Shown in pieces: positions 22,893-35,378 of a stretch of 45,929 nucleotides of DNA (positions are counted from its first letter, which is position 1; the number at the start of each line of letters is the position of its first letter). The translations under genes and the position numbers were made by a program. The stretch is from assembly GCA_015478945.1 (NCBI GenBank), contig JABUQX010028222.1:1-45929 (forward strand), written 5' to 3'. The notes beneath the pieces were generated by a model, which was given only the letters and a program-made list of their open reading frames with translations, was not told the DNA's origin and did no database searches. The DNA comes from Trachelipus rathkii (taxonomy: Eukaryota > Arthropoda > Malacostraca > Isopoda > Trachelipodidae).

Positions 22893-22965
22893 AATAAAAT
22901 TCCCACGGTAAAAGGGGTCGCTCTACCCCTTCGATCGACGAAAAAAAACCGAAGGTTTTTTTTCG
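22893..22965 (-). repeat. Terminal hairpin pair of copy L
   Basis: AAGGGGT/ACCCCTT arms form one hairpin, TCGATCGA follows, then a 12-bp stem (CGAAAAAAAACC / GGTTTTTTTTCG, 22939-22965) with loop GAA; on the minus strand the loop and closing pairs read CCTTCGG, i.e. a C(TTCG)G cap. The same structure ends R1 and R2. Confidence 0.85.
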
Positions 22966-22969
22966 AAAC

Positions 22970-23000
<31 letters not shown>

Positions 23001-23139
23001 ATAAATAAATAAATAATAAATTAATTAATAAATAAATAAATAATAAATAAAAAATAAATAAATAAATATAAATATATATTATAACCGTATATGGCCCCGC
23101 GCCGCACAGGATTACGTACCCCAGCGTCAGGGGGGACGC

Positions 23140-23830
23140 AGCCCCCTAAAAATTAAATTGATCGTAGAAGGCTGAAATTTGGAGGCTGGGTAGAGGATTC
23201 GGAGTTGGAGAAGGATTCCGAGTCGGATTCGGCTTCGGAGTTCAGGGATTCCCCCCGGAGGGGGGGTCCCTTCTTGAAAAAAGAAGAAATGCATGGAATG
23301 CAAAACAGAGGAAGAAGAAAGGAAGATGGCGGAAAAAGGAGGAAGGATGGAGGAAGGAGGAAGAAGGAGGGATGAAGGAAAGAGTTGGAGAAGGAGTCTG
23401 AGTCAGAGGAGTCGGAGTTGGCATCGGCACCGGTGCTGGAGCCGGTGCGGTGCTAAGTTAATAAATATTCGTTTAGTCCCATATTTATATCAAAATATAT
23501 GTTATTGAACCTGTAGATCTCGAAAATGACGGTTATAAGTCCGTAAAGGGTGTCTGGGACCCCCAACGGAGGGGGTCCCGACTGAAAAAACATGGAATGC
23601 AAAACAGAGGAAGAAAGGAAGAAGGAGGAAGAAGGAGGAAGGAGGAAGAATGGTGTCTGGAACCCCCCGCCGGAGAGAGGGTCCCCAACTGAAAATAAAA
23701 GAGAGAAGAAGAGGAAGAAATGCACGGAGTGCATAAGAGAAGATGGAGGAAGGAGGAAGACAGAGTTGGTACAGGCACCGGTGCTGGAGCCGGTGCGGTG
23801 CTGAGTTAGTAAACATTTGCTTAGCCTCAG
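23140..23830. repeat. Polypurine minisatellite with GC hairpins (copy L)
   Basis: Three related units, each a G/C hairpin (for example GGGACCCCC...GGGGGTCCC at 23559-23580) followed by a GA-rich tract with ATGGAATGCAAAACAGAGG and many GGAGGAAGAA repeats. A segment containing ACCGGTGC, AGCCGGTGCGGTGCT and then an AATATTCG or AACATTTG phrase occurs twice (about 23427 and 23777). The long homopurine strand could adopt triplex DNA. Matching open frames on both strands are composition artefacts. Confidence 0.8.
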
Positions 23831-24065
23831 ATTGACATTTCTATTTTCAAATCTCGTTTTCTTTTTATAAACGTCAACTAAAATATATTGTTTGCTATTT
23901 TTATTTTATAAGTTTTATAAGTTTCATTTTACATTTATTCTTTATGTTTTTAATTTTTTTTGCTTTCAATTTAAATTTTTAATTACTCTTTAAATTTTAT
24001 TTCTTTTTCTTTTTTAAAATTTTATGCTTTTCATGTTTATAACCTAAAAAATTTGCATTTTTACA

Positions 24066-24890
24066 TACCCTAAAGCAGTAAATCAGTAAATCAGTAAATC
24101 AAACTGCCCTCCAGTCACCCTCCTACCCATCCATGATCTATTGATCTATTGATCTATTGATCTATTGATTCAAGTCATATTTTTTTATTAAAATTGTTAT
24201 GTTTTACATACCCTAAAGCAGTAAATCAGTAAATCAGTTAATCAAACAGCCATCCTACCCATTCGTGATCCATTGATCTATTGATCTATTGATCTATTGA
24301 TCTATTGATTCAAGTCATATTTTTATTAAAATTGTTATGTTTTACATACCCTAAAGCAGTAAATCAGTAAATCAGTTAATCAAACCACCCACTCTATCCT
24401 CCTACCCTTCCATGATCTATTGATCTATTGATCTATTGATCTATTGATCTATTGATCTATTGATCTATTGATTTAGGTCATATTTTTACTAAAATCATTA
24501 TGTTTTACATACCCTAAAGCAGTAAATCAGTTAATCAAACCACCCACCCCATCCTCCTACCCTTCCATGATCTATTGATCTATTGATCTATTGATCTATT
24601 GATCCATTGATCTATTGATCTATTGATCTAATGATTCAAGTCATATTTTGTTTAACATAACACAAAAACTTTTATTTATTTTGTTTTTTTTTCTTTAAAC
24701 ATTTTGTTTTTACTAAAAATTTATTCTTTTTATGTTTATAACTTAAAAATTTGCATTTTTACATACCTTAAAGCAGTAAATCAGTAAATCAGTTAATCAA
24801 ACCACCCACTCTATCCTCCTACCCTTCCATGATCTATTGATCTTTTGATCTATTGATCTATTGATCTAATGATTCAAGTCATATTATAAG
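24066..24890. repeat. GATCTATT minisatellite units (copy L)
   Basis: Five units of about 110-250 bp, each starting CATACC(C/T)TAAAGCAGTAAATCAG, then a C-rich CACCC...CTACCC segment, then 4-8 tandem copies of the 8-mer GATCTATT, then TTCAAGTCATATT. The 8-mer copy number varies from unit to unit. The same module also occurs once inside the first 545-bp unit (about 26600-26700). Confidence 0.9.
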
Positions 24891-24934
24891 TATCTTTTTG
24901 TATAACATAACATAAAATAAATTCTTTGCTGTAG

Positions 24935-25022
24935 TTGTTGTTGTTGAAATGTCGCGTTTGTTGTTGCATTTGTTGCAGTTGTTGATGTTGTTGTTGTTGT
25001 TGAAATGTTGTTGTTGTTGAAA

Positions 25023-25113
<91 letters not shown>

Positions 25114-25170
25114 AGATATTTATTTATTTATTTATTTATTTAGTTGTTGTTGTTGTTGCTGTTGTTGTTA
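24935..25170. repeat. (TTG)n microsatellite (copy L)
   Basis: TTG repeat with TTTATTTATTTA and GAAATG interruptions; the complement is (CAA)n. Confidence 0.95.
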
Positions 25171-25377
25171 AATATATCAAACGTTCAAGTTGAATGAAAA
25201 TATTAATGTTAATTTTACATTAACATTATAATATTGAAAACTAAACAAAAATATATCTCATCCTAACCTAACTGACATACAGCATTCATTAACAAGGTAA
25301 CTAAAATTAGAAGTTTCAACTTACCAGCAGAAGTCAGCATAGCAATCTCAATCTTTACTATACACAACCGCACAAAA

Positions 25378-25497
<120 letters not shown>

Positions 25498-25782
25498 ACA
25501 TTGATCTCACAACACCAATAACGCGTGCGATCACTTTGCCTGCAGATCCACAACTAGAACACTGGTTGGTAAATTGCTCTCTACCCGACACCTAAACATT
25601 ACTCAATTTTAGTACGCTCAAGGGATAACCAATCAGAGAACTGTATTTGTTATGCCATCACGGACAGCCAATGAAATTCGAGGAATGACTCATTAATCTT
25701 AATATCTTTTGACACATGTGAAGGGTAACGAGATTTATTACCTTTGTCCTTACTTAACATATGTTTTTATCTTAAACAGTAG

Positions 25783-25783
<1 letters not shown>
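25498..25783 (-). other. Conserved unique block of the composite repeat (copy L)
   Basis: About 260 bp of mixed composition between two (ATT)n arrays, present in all three copies at near identity. On the minus strand it has two ATTGG (inverted CCAAT) boxes about 50 bp apart, and beyond the next (TAA)n array an ATGCTGACTTCTGCTG followed by GTAAGT, a consensus splice donor (copy R1 29828-29850). This resembles a promoter and first exon, but no open frame of useful length runs through it. Confidence 0.5.
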
Positions 25784-25881
<98 letters not shown>

Positions 25882-25927
25882 TATTATATCAACTATATAT
25901 GTATATGAACATAACAAACCTAACATA

Positions 25928-25980
<53 letters not shown>
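25784..25980. repeat. (ATT)n and (CA)n microsatellites (copy L)
   Basis: An ATT array (25784-25876), a 50-bp spacer, then about 26 CA dinucleotides (25929-25980). Confidence 0.97.
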
Positions 25981-25982
<2 letters not shown>

Positions 25983-26159
25983 AATTATAGACACTTTACT
26001 TAATACATTAGACTGGCAATCATCGTACTAACTTACTGATCACAGTAAAGTACCTAACACAGCGTACAAAACGTAACCTATTCACACTTTTTCAAACATA
26101 TCTCTAACATATCAATGTTAATTTTACATTAACACTATCGAATTACGTAGCATTTCGAG

Positions 26160-27250
26160 TATCATTTCGGATAAACATAGCACAAAAACGAGTTCTTTAT
26201 ATACTAACCAACGAATATATGCTAACATAACAATGTTTTCACATTAATAAAGCTAACATAGCATCATATGAACTAAGAAAATAATGTACAACGACAAACC
26301 TAACACAACTTACGCACGAATAAACTGTTAACATTAACAAAGTTCCACACTTAACACCAGTAAAGTAACTAACTTTACATACAAAACGTAACCTATTCAT
26401 ACTTTTTCCAAGCATATCTCTAACATATTAACGTTAATTTTACATTGACACAGTAATATTTAACAACAATTTATCATAACCTTGTCTAATTATCATACAG
26501 ACCAACGAATAACTAAAACATAACAAAGTTTTATCCAAACATAACATAAAAATAAGTTCTTTGAATAAAATATCATAGTAAATTGTAATAATTTACTGAT
26601 TTTAAAGCAGTAAATCAGTAAATCAGTAAATCAAACCATCAACCCTTCCCCACCCCTCCCACCACGACCTTTTGATCTATTGATCTATTGATTCATGTCA
26701 TATTTCGAGTATCATTTCGGATAAACATAACACAAAAATAAGTTCTTTATATACTAACCATCGAATATATGGTATCGTAACAAAGTTTTTACATTAATAA
26801 AGCTAACATAACATAACCTGAACTAAGAATATAATGTACAACGACAAACCTAACACACCATACGGGCGAATAAACTACTAACATTAACAAATTTCTGCAC
26901 TTAACAACAGTAAAGTACCTAGCACAGCGTACAAAACGTAACCTATTCACACTTTTTCAAGCATATCTCTAGCATATCTATGTTAATTTTACATTAACAT
27001 CGCAATATTTAACAAAAATTTAGCATAACCCAGTCTAATCATCATACAGACAACGAATATATTGCTAACGTACCAAATTTTTTACATCAACTTCGTAATA
27101 TTTAACAAAAATTCATCATAACCTCGTCTAAATATCATAATCCCCAACGAATAATTGCAATCATAACAAAGTTTTAACCAAACATAACATAAAAATAACA
27201 AAATTTTATCCTGACATAACATAAAATAAGTTCTTTGAATAAAATATCAC
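26160..27250. repeat. Two tandem units of about 545 bp (copy L)
   Basis: Both start ATCATTTCGGATAAACATA and share phrases such as GTACAACGACAAACCTAACA, CAAAACGTAACCTATTCA and TTAATTTTACATT in the same order. The first ends at about 26710, the second runs into (TA)n at 27270. A partial extra copy of the CAAAACGTAACCTATTCAC segment lies outward at 26068. Confidence 0.85.
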
Positions 27251-27265
27251 AGAAATGCGTAATAG

Positions 27266-27791
<526 letters not shown>

Positions 27792-27792
27792 T

Positions 27793-27833
<41 letters not shown>

Positions 27834-29120
27834 CTTCTTTGATATATATATATTTTATAATATTATGCGCATGAGTGTGATATTTGTATTCAAGAACTTA
27901 CTTTATGTTATGTCATAATAAAATTTTAGTTATTTTTATGTTATGTTTGGTTAAAACTTTGTTATGATTGCAATTATTCGTTGGGGATTATGATATTTAG
28001 ACGAGGTTATGATGAATTTTTGTTAAATATTACGAAGTTGATGTAAAAAATTTGGTACGTTAGCATTATATTCGTTGTCAGTATGATGATTAGACTGGGT
28101 TATGCTAAATTTTTTGTTAAATATTACGATGTTAATGTAAAATTAACATAGATATGCTTGAAAAAGTGTGAATAGGATACGTTTTGTACGATGTGTTAGG
28201 TACTTTAAGTGCGGAAATTTGTTAATGTTAGTAGTTTATTGGCCCGCATGGTGTGTTAGGTTTGTCGTTGTACATTGTATTCTTAGTTCAGGTTATGTTA
28301 TGTTAGCTTTATTAATGTAAAAACTTTGTTACGATACCATATATTCGATGGTTAGTATATAAAGAACTTATTTTGTGTTATGTTTATCCGAAATGATACT
28401 CGAAATATGACATGAATCAATAGATCAATAGATCAAAAGGTCATGGTGGGAGGGTGGGGAGGGGTTGATGGTTTGATTTACTGATTTACTGATTTACTGC
28501 TTTAAAATCAGTAAACTATTACAATTTACTATGATATTTTATTTAAAGAACTTATTTTTATGTTATGTTTGGATAAAACTTTGTTATGTTTACAGTTATT
28601 CGTTGGTCTGTATGATAATTAGACAAGGTTATGATAAATTGTTGTTAAATATTACTGTGTCAATGTAAAATTAACGTTAATATGTTAGAGATATGCTTGG
28701 AAAAAGTATGAATAGGTTACGTTTTGTATGCAATGTTAGTTACTTTACTGGTGTTAAGTGTGGAACTTTGTTAATGTTAACAGTTTATTAGTGCGTAAGT
28801 TGTGTTAGGTTTGTCGTTGTACATTATTTTCTTAGTTCATATGATGCTATGTTAGCTTTATTAATGTGAAAACATTGTTATGTTAGCATATATTCGTTGG
28901 TTAGTATATAAAGAACTCATTTTCGTGCTATGTTTATCCGAAATGATATGTTTTTGTTAAATATTACTGTGTTAATGTAAAATTAACATTGATATGTTAG
29001 AGATATGTTTGAAAAAAGTGTGAATAGGTTACGTTTTGTACGATGTGTTAGGTACTTTACTGCTGTTAAGTATGGAGTACGATGATTATGATCTAATGTA
29101 TTAAAAATAAAGTGTGTATA

Positions 29121-29213
<93 letters not shown>

Positions 29214-29260
29214 TATGTTTGGTTTGTTAGGTTTGTTATGTTCATATACATATATAGTTG

Positions 29261-29370
<110 letters not shown>

Positions 29371-29656
29371 CTACTGTTTAAGATAAAAACAGATGTTAAG
29401 TAAGGACAAAGGTAATAAATCTCGTTACCCTTCTCATGTGTCAAAAGATATTAAGATTAATGAGTCATTCCTCGAATTTCATTGGCTGTCCGTGATGGCA
29501 TAACAAATACAGTTCTCTGATTGGTTATCCTTTGAGCGTACTAAAATTGCGTAATGTTTAGGTGTCGGGTAGAGAGCAATTTACCAACCAGTGTTCTAGT
29601 TGTGGACCTGCAGGCAAAGTGATCGCACGCGTTATTGGTGTTGTGAGATCAATGTG

Positions 29657-29793
<137 letters not shown>

Positions 29794-30015
29794 TTTTGTG
29801 CGGTTGTGTATAGTAAAGATTGAGATTGCTATGCTGACTTCTGCTGGTAAGTTGAAACTTCTAATTTTAGTTACCTTGTTAATGAATGCTGTATGTCAGT
29901 TAGGTTAGGATGAGATATATTTTTGTTTAGTTTTCAATATTATAATGTTAATGTAAAATTAACATTAATATTTTAGAGATATGTTTGAAAAAGTGTTGTA
30001 TATTTTCATTCAACT

Positions 30016-30048
30016 TGAACGTTTGATATATTTAACAACAACAGCAGC

Positions 30049-30127
<79 letters not shown>

Positions 30128-30220
30128 TTTCAACAACAACAACAACATCAACAACTGCAACAAATGCAACAACAAACGCGACATTTCAACAACAACAACT
30201 ACAGCAAAGAATTTATTTTA
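30016..30220 (+). repeat. (CAA)n tract with glutamine-rich reading (copy R1)
   Basis: Pure (AAC)n followed by a less regular CAA-rich stretch. In one frame the latter reads QQQQQHQQLQQMQQQTRHF. The same stretch in R2 (35318-35480) has an extra CATTTCAACAACAACAA segment and changes frame, so coding is unlikely. Confidence 0.6.
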
Positions 30221-32527
30221 TGTTATGTTATACAAAATATGACTTGAATCATTAGATCAATAGATCAATAGATCAATAGATCAATAGATCATGGAAGGGT
30301 AGGAGGATAGAGTGGGTGGTTTGATTAACTGATTTACTGATTTACTACTTTAGGGTATGTAAAAATGCAAATTTTTAAGTTATAAACATAAAAAGAATAA
30401 ATTTTTAGTAAAAACAAAATGTTTAAAGAAAACAAAACAAAATAAATAAAAGTTTTTGTGTTATGTTAAACAAAATATGACTTGAATCATTAGATCAATA
30501 GATCAATAGATCAATAGATCAATAGATCAATAGATCAATAGATCAATAGATCATGGAAGGGTAGGAGGGTGGGGTGGGTGGTTTGATTAACTGATTTACT
30601 GATTTACTGCTTTAGGGTATGTAAAAATGCAAATTTTTTAAGTTATAAACATAAAATGAAATAAATTTTAGTTAAAACAAAAATGTTTAAAGAAAAGAAA
30701 ACAAAAATAAATAAAAGTTTTTGTGTTATGTTATACAAAATATCACTTGAATCAATAGATCAATAGATCAATAGATCATGGAAGGGTAGGAGGGTGGGGT
30801 GGGTGGTTTGATTAACTGATTTACTGATTTACTGCTTTAGGGTATGTAAAAATGCAAAATTTTTTAAGTTATAAACATAAAAAGAATAAATTTTTTAGTA
30901 AAAACAAAAATGTTTAAAGAAAACAAAACAAAATAAATAAAAGTTTTTGTGTTATGTTATACAAAATATGACTTGAATCAATAGATCAATAGATCAATAG
31001 ATCAATAGATCATGGAAGGGTAGGAGGGTGGGGTGGGTGGTTTGATTAACTGATTTACTGCTTTAGGGTATGTAAAACATGATAATTTTAGTAAAAATAT
31101 GACCTAAATCAATAGATCAATAGATCAATAGATCAATAGATCAATAGATCATGGAAGGGTAGGAGGATAGAGTGGGTGGTTTGATTAACTGATTTACTGA
31201 TTTACTGCTTTAGGGTATGTAAAACATAACAATTTTAATAAAAATATGACTTGAATCAATAGATCAATAGATCAATAGATCAATGGATCACGAATGGGTA
31301 GGATGGCTGTTTGATTAACTGATTTACTGATTTACTGCTTTAGGGTATGTAAAACATAACAATTTTAATAAAAAATATGACTTGAATCAATAGATCAATA
31401 GATCAATAGATCATGGATGGGTAGGAGGGTGACTGGAGAGGCAGTTTGATTTACTGATTTACTGATTTACTGCTTTAGGGTATGTAAAAATGCAAATTTT
31501 TTACGTTATAAACATGAAAAGCATAAAATTTTAAAAAGAAAAAGAAATAAAATTTAAAAAGTAATTAAAAATTTAAATTGAAAGCAAAAATTAAAAACAT
31601 AAAGAATAAATGTAAAATGAAACTTATAAAACTTATAAAATAAAAATAGCAAACAATATATTTTAGTTGACGTTTATAAAAAGAAAACGAGATTTGAAAA
31701 TAGAAATGTCAATCTGAGACTAAACGAATGTTTACTAACTCAGCACCGCACCGGCTCCAGCACCGGTGCCTGTACCAACTCTGTCTTCCTCCTTCCTCCA
31801 TCTTCTCTTATGCACTCCGTGCATTTAAACTTCTTTTATTTCAGTTGGGGACCCTCCTCCGGGGGGTTCCAGACACCATTCTTCCTCCTTCCTCCTTCTT
31901 CCTTCTTCCTTTCTTCCTCTGTTTTGCATTCCATGCATTTTTTTCAGTCGGGACCCCCTCCGTTGGGGGTCCCAGACACCCTTTACGGACTTATAACCGT
32001 CATTTTCGAGATCTACAGGTTCAATAACATATATTTTGATATAAATATGGGACTAAACGAATATTTATTAACTTAGCACCGCACCGGCTCCAGCACCGGT
32101 GCCGATGCCAACTCCGACTCCTCTGACTCAGACTCCTTCTCCAACTCTTTCCTTCTCTGACTCCTCCTTCCTCCATCCTTCCTCCTTTTTCCGCCATCTT
32201 CCTTTCTTCTTCCTCTGTTTTGCATTCCATGCATTTCTTCTTTTTTCAGGAGGGGACCCCCTCCGGGGGTCTCTGGACCCCGAATCCGAATCCGACTCAA
32301 CTCCGTCTCCGACTCTGGCTCCTCTACCCAGCCTCCAAGTTTCAGTCTTCTGCGATTATTTAAACCCTTCTAGGAACCAAAAGCCCCCTTTGAGGGGCTC
32401 AGCCCCCACTTTTGGGGCTAAAATCCTTTAGTTATTTATTTATTTATTTTTATTTATTTTTATTAATTTATTTATTTATTTATTTATTATTTATTTTTTT
32501 TTTTTTTTTTTATTTTTTTTATTGTTT

Positions 32528-32575
32528 CGAAAAAAACCTTCGGTTTTTTTTCGTCGATAGAAGGGGGTAGAACGA
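32528..32575 (+). repeat. Terminal hairpin of copy R1
   Basis: CGAAAAAAACC-TTC-GGTTTTTTTTCG (32528-32552) is intact with a C(TTCG)G cap. The adjacent GGGGT hairpin is degraded here (AAGGGGGTAGAACGATCTTT), unlike in L and R2. Confidence 0.85.
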
Positions 32576-32637
32576 TCTTTACCATTAAAATTTATTCAAT
32601 ATTTTTCCCACATGACCCCCTGAAAGAGCTCTTTGAC

Positions 32638-32797
<160 letters not shown>

Positions 32798-32801
<4 letters not shown>

Positions 32802-33412
32802 GCACGAGATGATGAGATCATTAATTAATTAAACATAGAATTAAATCACTCACACCTCGGGTACAATAATTAATAAGATGGAAGGTGTATAGAAAAATAG
32901 TTGATGTTATTTTCTTTATTAATATTCTTTTTATATTGTTGTTTTCACACATAATAATAGATAATTTTTATTTTGTATAATAAATAAGGAGTGGGCCACA
33001 GACCCTTTAAATATATTTTCGTGAATACTTAAATCCCCATATTATATACATTTTATTTTAGAACAGTTTGCAAAGTGGGGCATGTAATAGAATGCCATGT
33101 TCTTTACTAGATCTCTTTCACCGTTCTTTCTAATTTTTATCTTATTATCTCACAGGTGAAGCAACTTAGCGTATCAAATGACACTTAACAAGAGATTTTC
33201 TTTATAAGAACATTAATAATAATCTAACACCTTTAATTTTATTACAAAAATAATAGATTTTAGCGTGCCAGGGACAATGCCCCGAGCGCGCCTAGCGGCT
33301 CTAATGTCGTTGGCCGAACTGCCGTCTTCTCTCCTTTGGCTTCAGATATTGCCGGGAGGAGAAAAGACTCTTATTGGTAGACTTAAGATTTTAAATAATA
33401 TAAACAAAAAGA
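32798..33412 (+). repeat. Truncated LTR-like copy A (family 2)
   Basis: Starts TGTAGCACGAG and matches the LTRs at 38222 and 40627, but breaks off after AAACAAAAAGA, where copy R2 begins. Up to about 33150 it matches the 40627 LTR (CAAAGTGGGGCATG, ATTATATACATT). From the TGCCCCGAGCGCGCC segment at about 33278 it matches the 38222 LTR instead, so it is a mosaic. Confidence 0.8.
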
Positions 33413-33488
33413 TTACATTATTTTCTTAGTTCATATGATGCTATGTTAGCTTTATTAATGTGAAAACATTGTTATGTTAGCATATATT

Positions 33489-34131
33489 ACCTTGAGCCGA
33501 CTGCGGTGGAGAACGGACGCATTAAAAAGAGAGTGGAAAAAGAAAAGAGAAGATTTAGAAGAACGGAATAAGAGAAGAGTACCAAGAAACACAAGAGCTT
33601 GCAACGAGGGATTAGAAATTTGAGTGCTGGTGTAGGAGATGGTTCCTGATGAACATTTTGTTCAGACTGTGAAGAAACTTTTTAGAAATAGTAATTACAA
33701 AATTTTATAAAATTTAAACAAAATTAAAAAATTAAAATCTATTTTAATATAACGGAGGAGCACCAAAATTTTAATCTTGATTCTTTTTGATATAATAAAA
33801 GTTAATTAAATTAATTAATCGACAAACATCATTTTGGATTTAGTTATTTATTATAAGAAGATAAGAAGAATGGACATTCGGTGGAGTCGGCTTGAATAAG
33901 TCAAGAAGGAATGGATCAAGCACCAAAATGGCGTCTGGTAGCTCAGCTGTTAGAGCACTCGCCCAACTAAGCGAATGACCCAGGTTCGTCACTGGTCGGA
34001 CGTCTGAGTGTGTGTTACTCTCTTCTTGGCTCCGTCTTGCTCAGACAAAAATTGAGCACACCCCCTCCTAGATTAGGGCTTTGCCCGTGAGTGGTGGTGT
34101 TAACTGTAAAAAAAAAAAAAAAAAAAAAAAA
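33489..34131 (+). mobile_element. Retro-insertion with 7-bp target duplication, ending in a SINE
   Basis: Interrupts R2 exactly at a place where R1 (28870-28895) is continuous: ATATATT precedes it (33482-33488) and ATATATT follows the poly(A) (34131-34137, sharing one A). The first 440 bp are A/G-rich then AT-rich, with no recognised domain, and have an imperfect inverted pair (TTGAGCCGACT near 33492, AGTCGGCTTGAA near 33887). The last 200 bp are the SINE below. It may be one chimeric transcript copied together, or a SINE landing in an older insertion. Confidence 0.7.
33931..34131 (+). mobile_element. tRNA-derived SINE
   Basis: The head folds as a tRNA: acceptor arms GCGTCTG / CGGACGT, D arm GCTC-AGCTGTTA-GAGC containing box A (TAGCTCAGCTGTTAGAGCA), an anticodon-like arm TCGC...GCGA, and T arm CCAG-GTTCGTCA-CTGG with box B (GGTTCGTCACTG). 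About 100 bp of unrelated body follow, then 24 A (34108-34131). This is the classic RNA-polymerase-III promoter plus A-tail layout. The parental tRNA is not clear. Mobilisation would depend on a LINE; none of the LINEs here shares its 3' end in an obvious way. Confidence 0.85.
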
Positions 34132-34368
34132 TATATTCGTTGGTTAGTATATAAAGAACTCGTTTTTGTGCTATGTTTATCCGAAATGATACTCGAAATG
34201 CTACGTAATTCGATAGTGTTAATGTAAAATTAACATTGATATGTTAGAGATATGTTTGAAAAAGTGTGAATAGGTTACGTTTTGTACGCTGTGTTAGGTA
34301 CTTTACTGTGATCAGTAAGTTAGTACGATGATTGCCAGTCTAATGTATTAAGTAAAGTGTCTATAATT

Positions 34369-34427
<59 letters not shown>

Positions 34428-34478
34428 TGTGTGTTTGTGTTTGTTATGTTACATATACATATAGTTGATATAATAATG

Positions 34479-34610
<132 letters not shown>

Positions 34611-34896
34611 CTACTGTTTAAGATAAAAACAGATGTTAAGTAAGGACAAAGGTAATAAATCTCGTTACCCTTCACATGTGTCAAAAGATATTAAGATTAA
34701 TGAGTCATTCCTCGAATTTCATTGGCTGTCCGTGATGGCATAACAAATACAGTTCTCTGATTGGTTATCCCTTGAGCGTACTAAAATTGAGTAATGTTTA
34801 GGTGTCGGGTAGAGAGCAATTTACCAACCAGTGTTCTAGTTGTGGACCTGCAGGCAAAGTGATCGCACGCGTTATTGGTGTTGTGAGATCAATGTG

Positions 34897-35063
<167 letters not shown>

Positions 35064-35323
35064 TTAATAATATTTTGTGCGGTTGTGTATAGTAAAGATT
35101 GAGATTGCTATGCTGACTTCTGCTGGTAAGTTGAAACTTCTAATTTAGTTACCTTGTTAATGAATGCTGTATGTCAGTTAGGTTAGGATGAGATATATTT
35201 TTGTTTAGTTTTCAATATTATAATGTTAATGTAAAATTAACATTAATATTTTAGAGATATGTTTGAAAAAGTGTTGTATATTTTCATTCAACTTGAACGT
35301 TTGATATATTTAACAACAACAGC

Positions 35324-35378
<55 letters not shown>

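Noticed and set aside
23502..23816. Frames rich in Ser/Pro/Leu/Phe in the polypyrimidine blocks (also 31728-32431 and 37019-37697)
   Set aside because: Several overlapping frames on both strands are open at once because of the GA/CT composition; no domain or splice context.
24066..24890. CRISPR-like array of spaced repeats
   Set aside because: Repeats are of unequal spacing, the spacers are themselves tandem repeats, the DNA is eukaryotic, and no cas genes exist.
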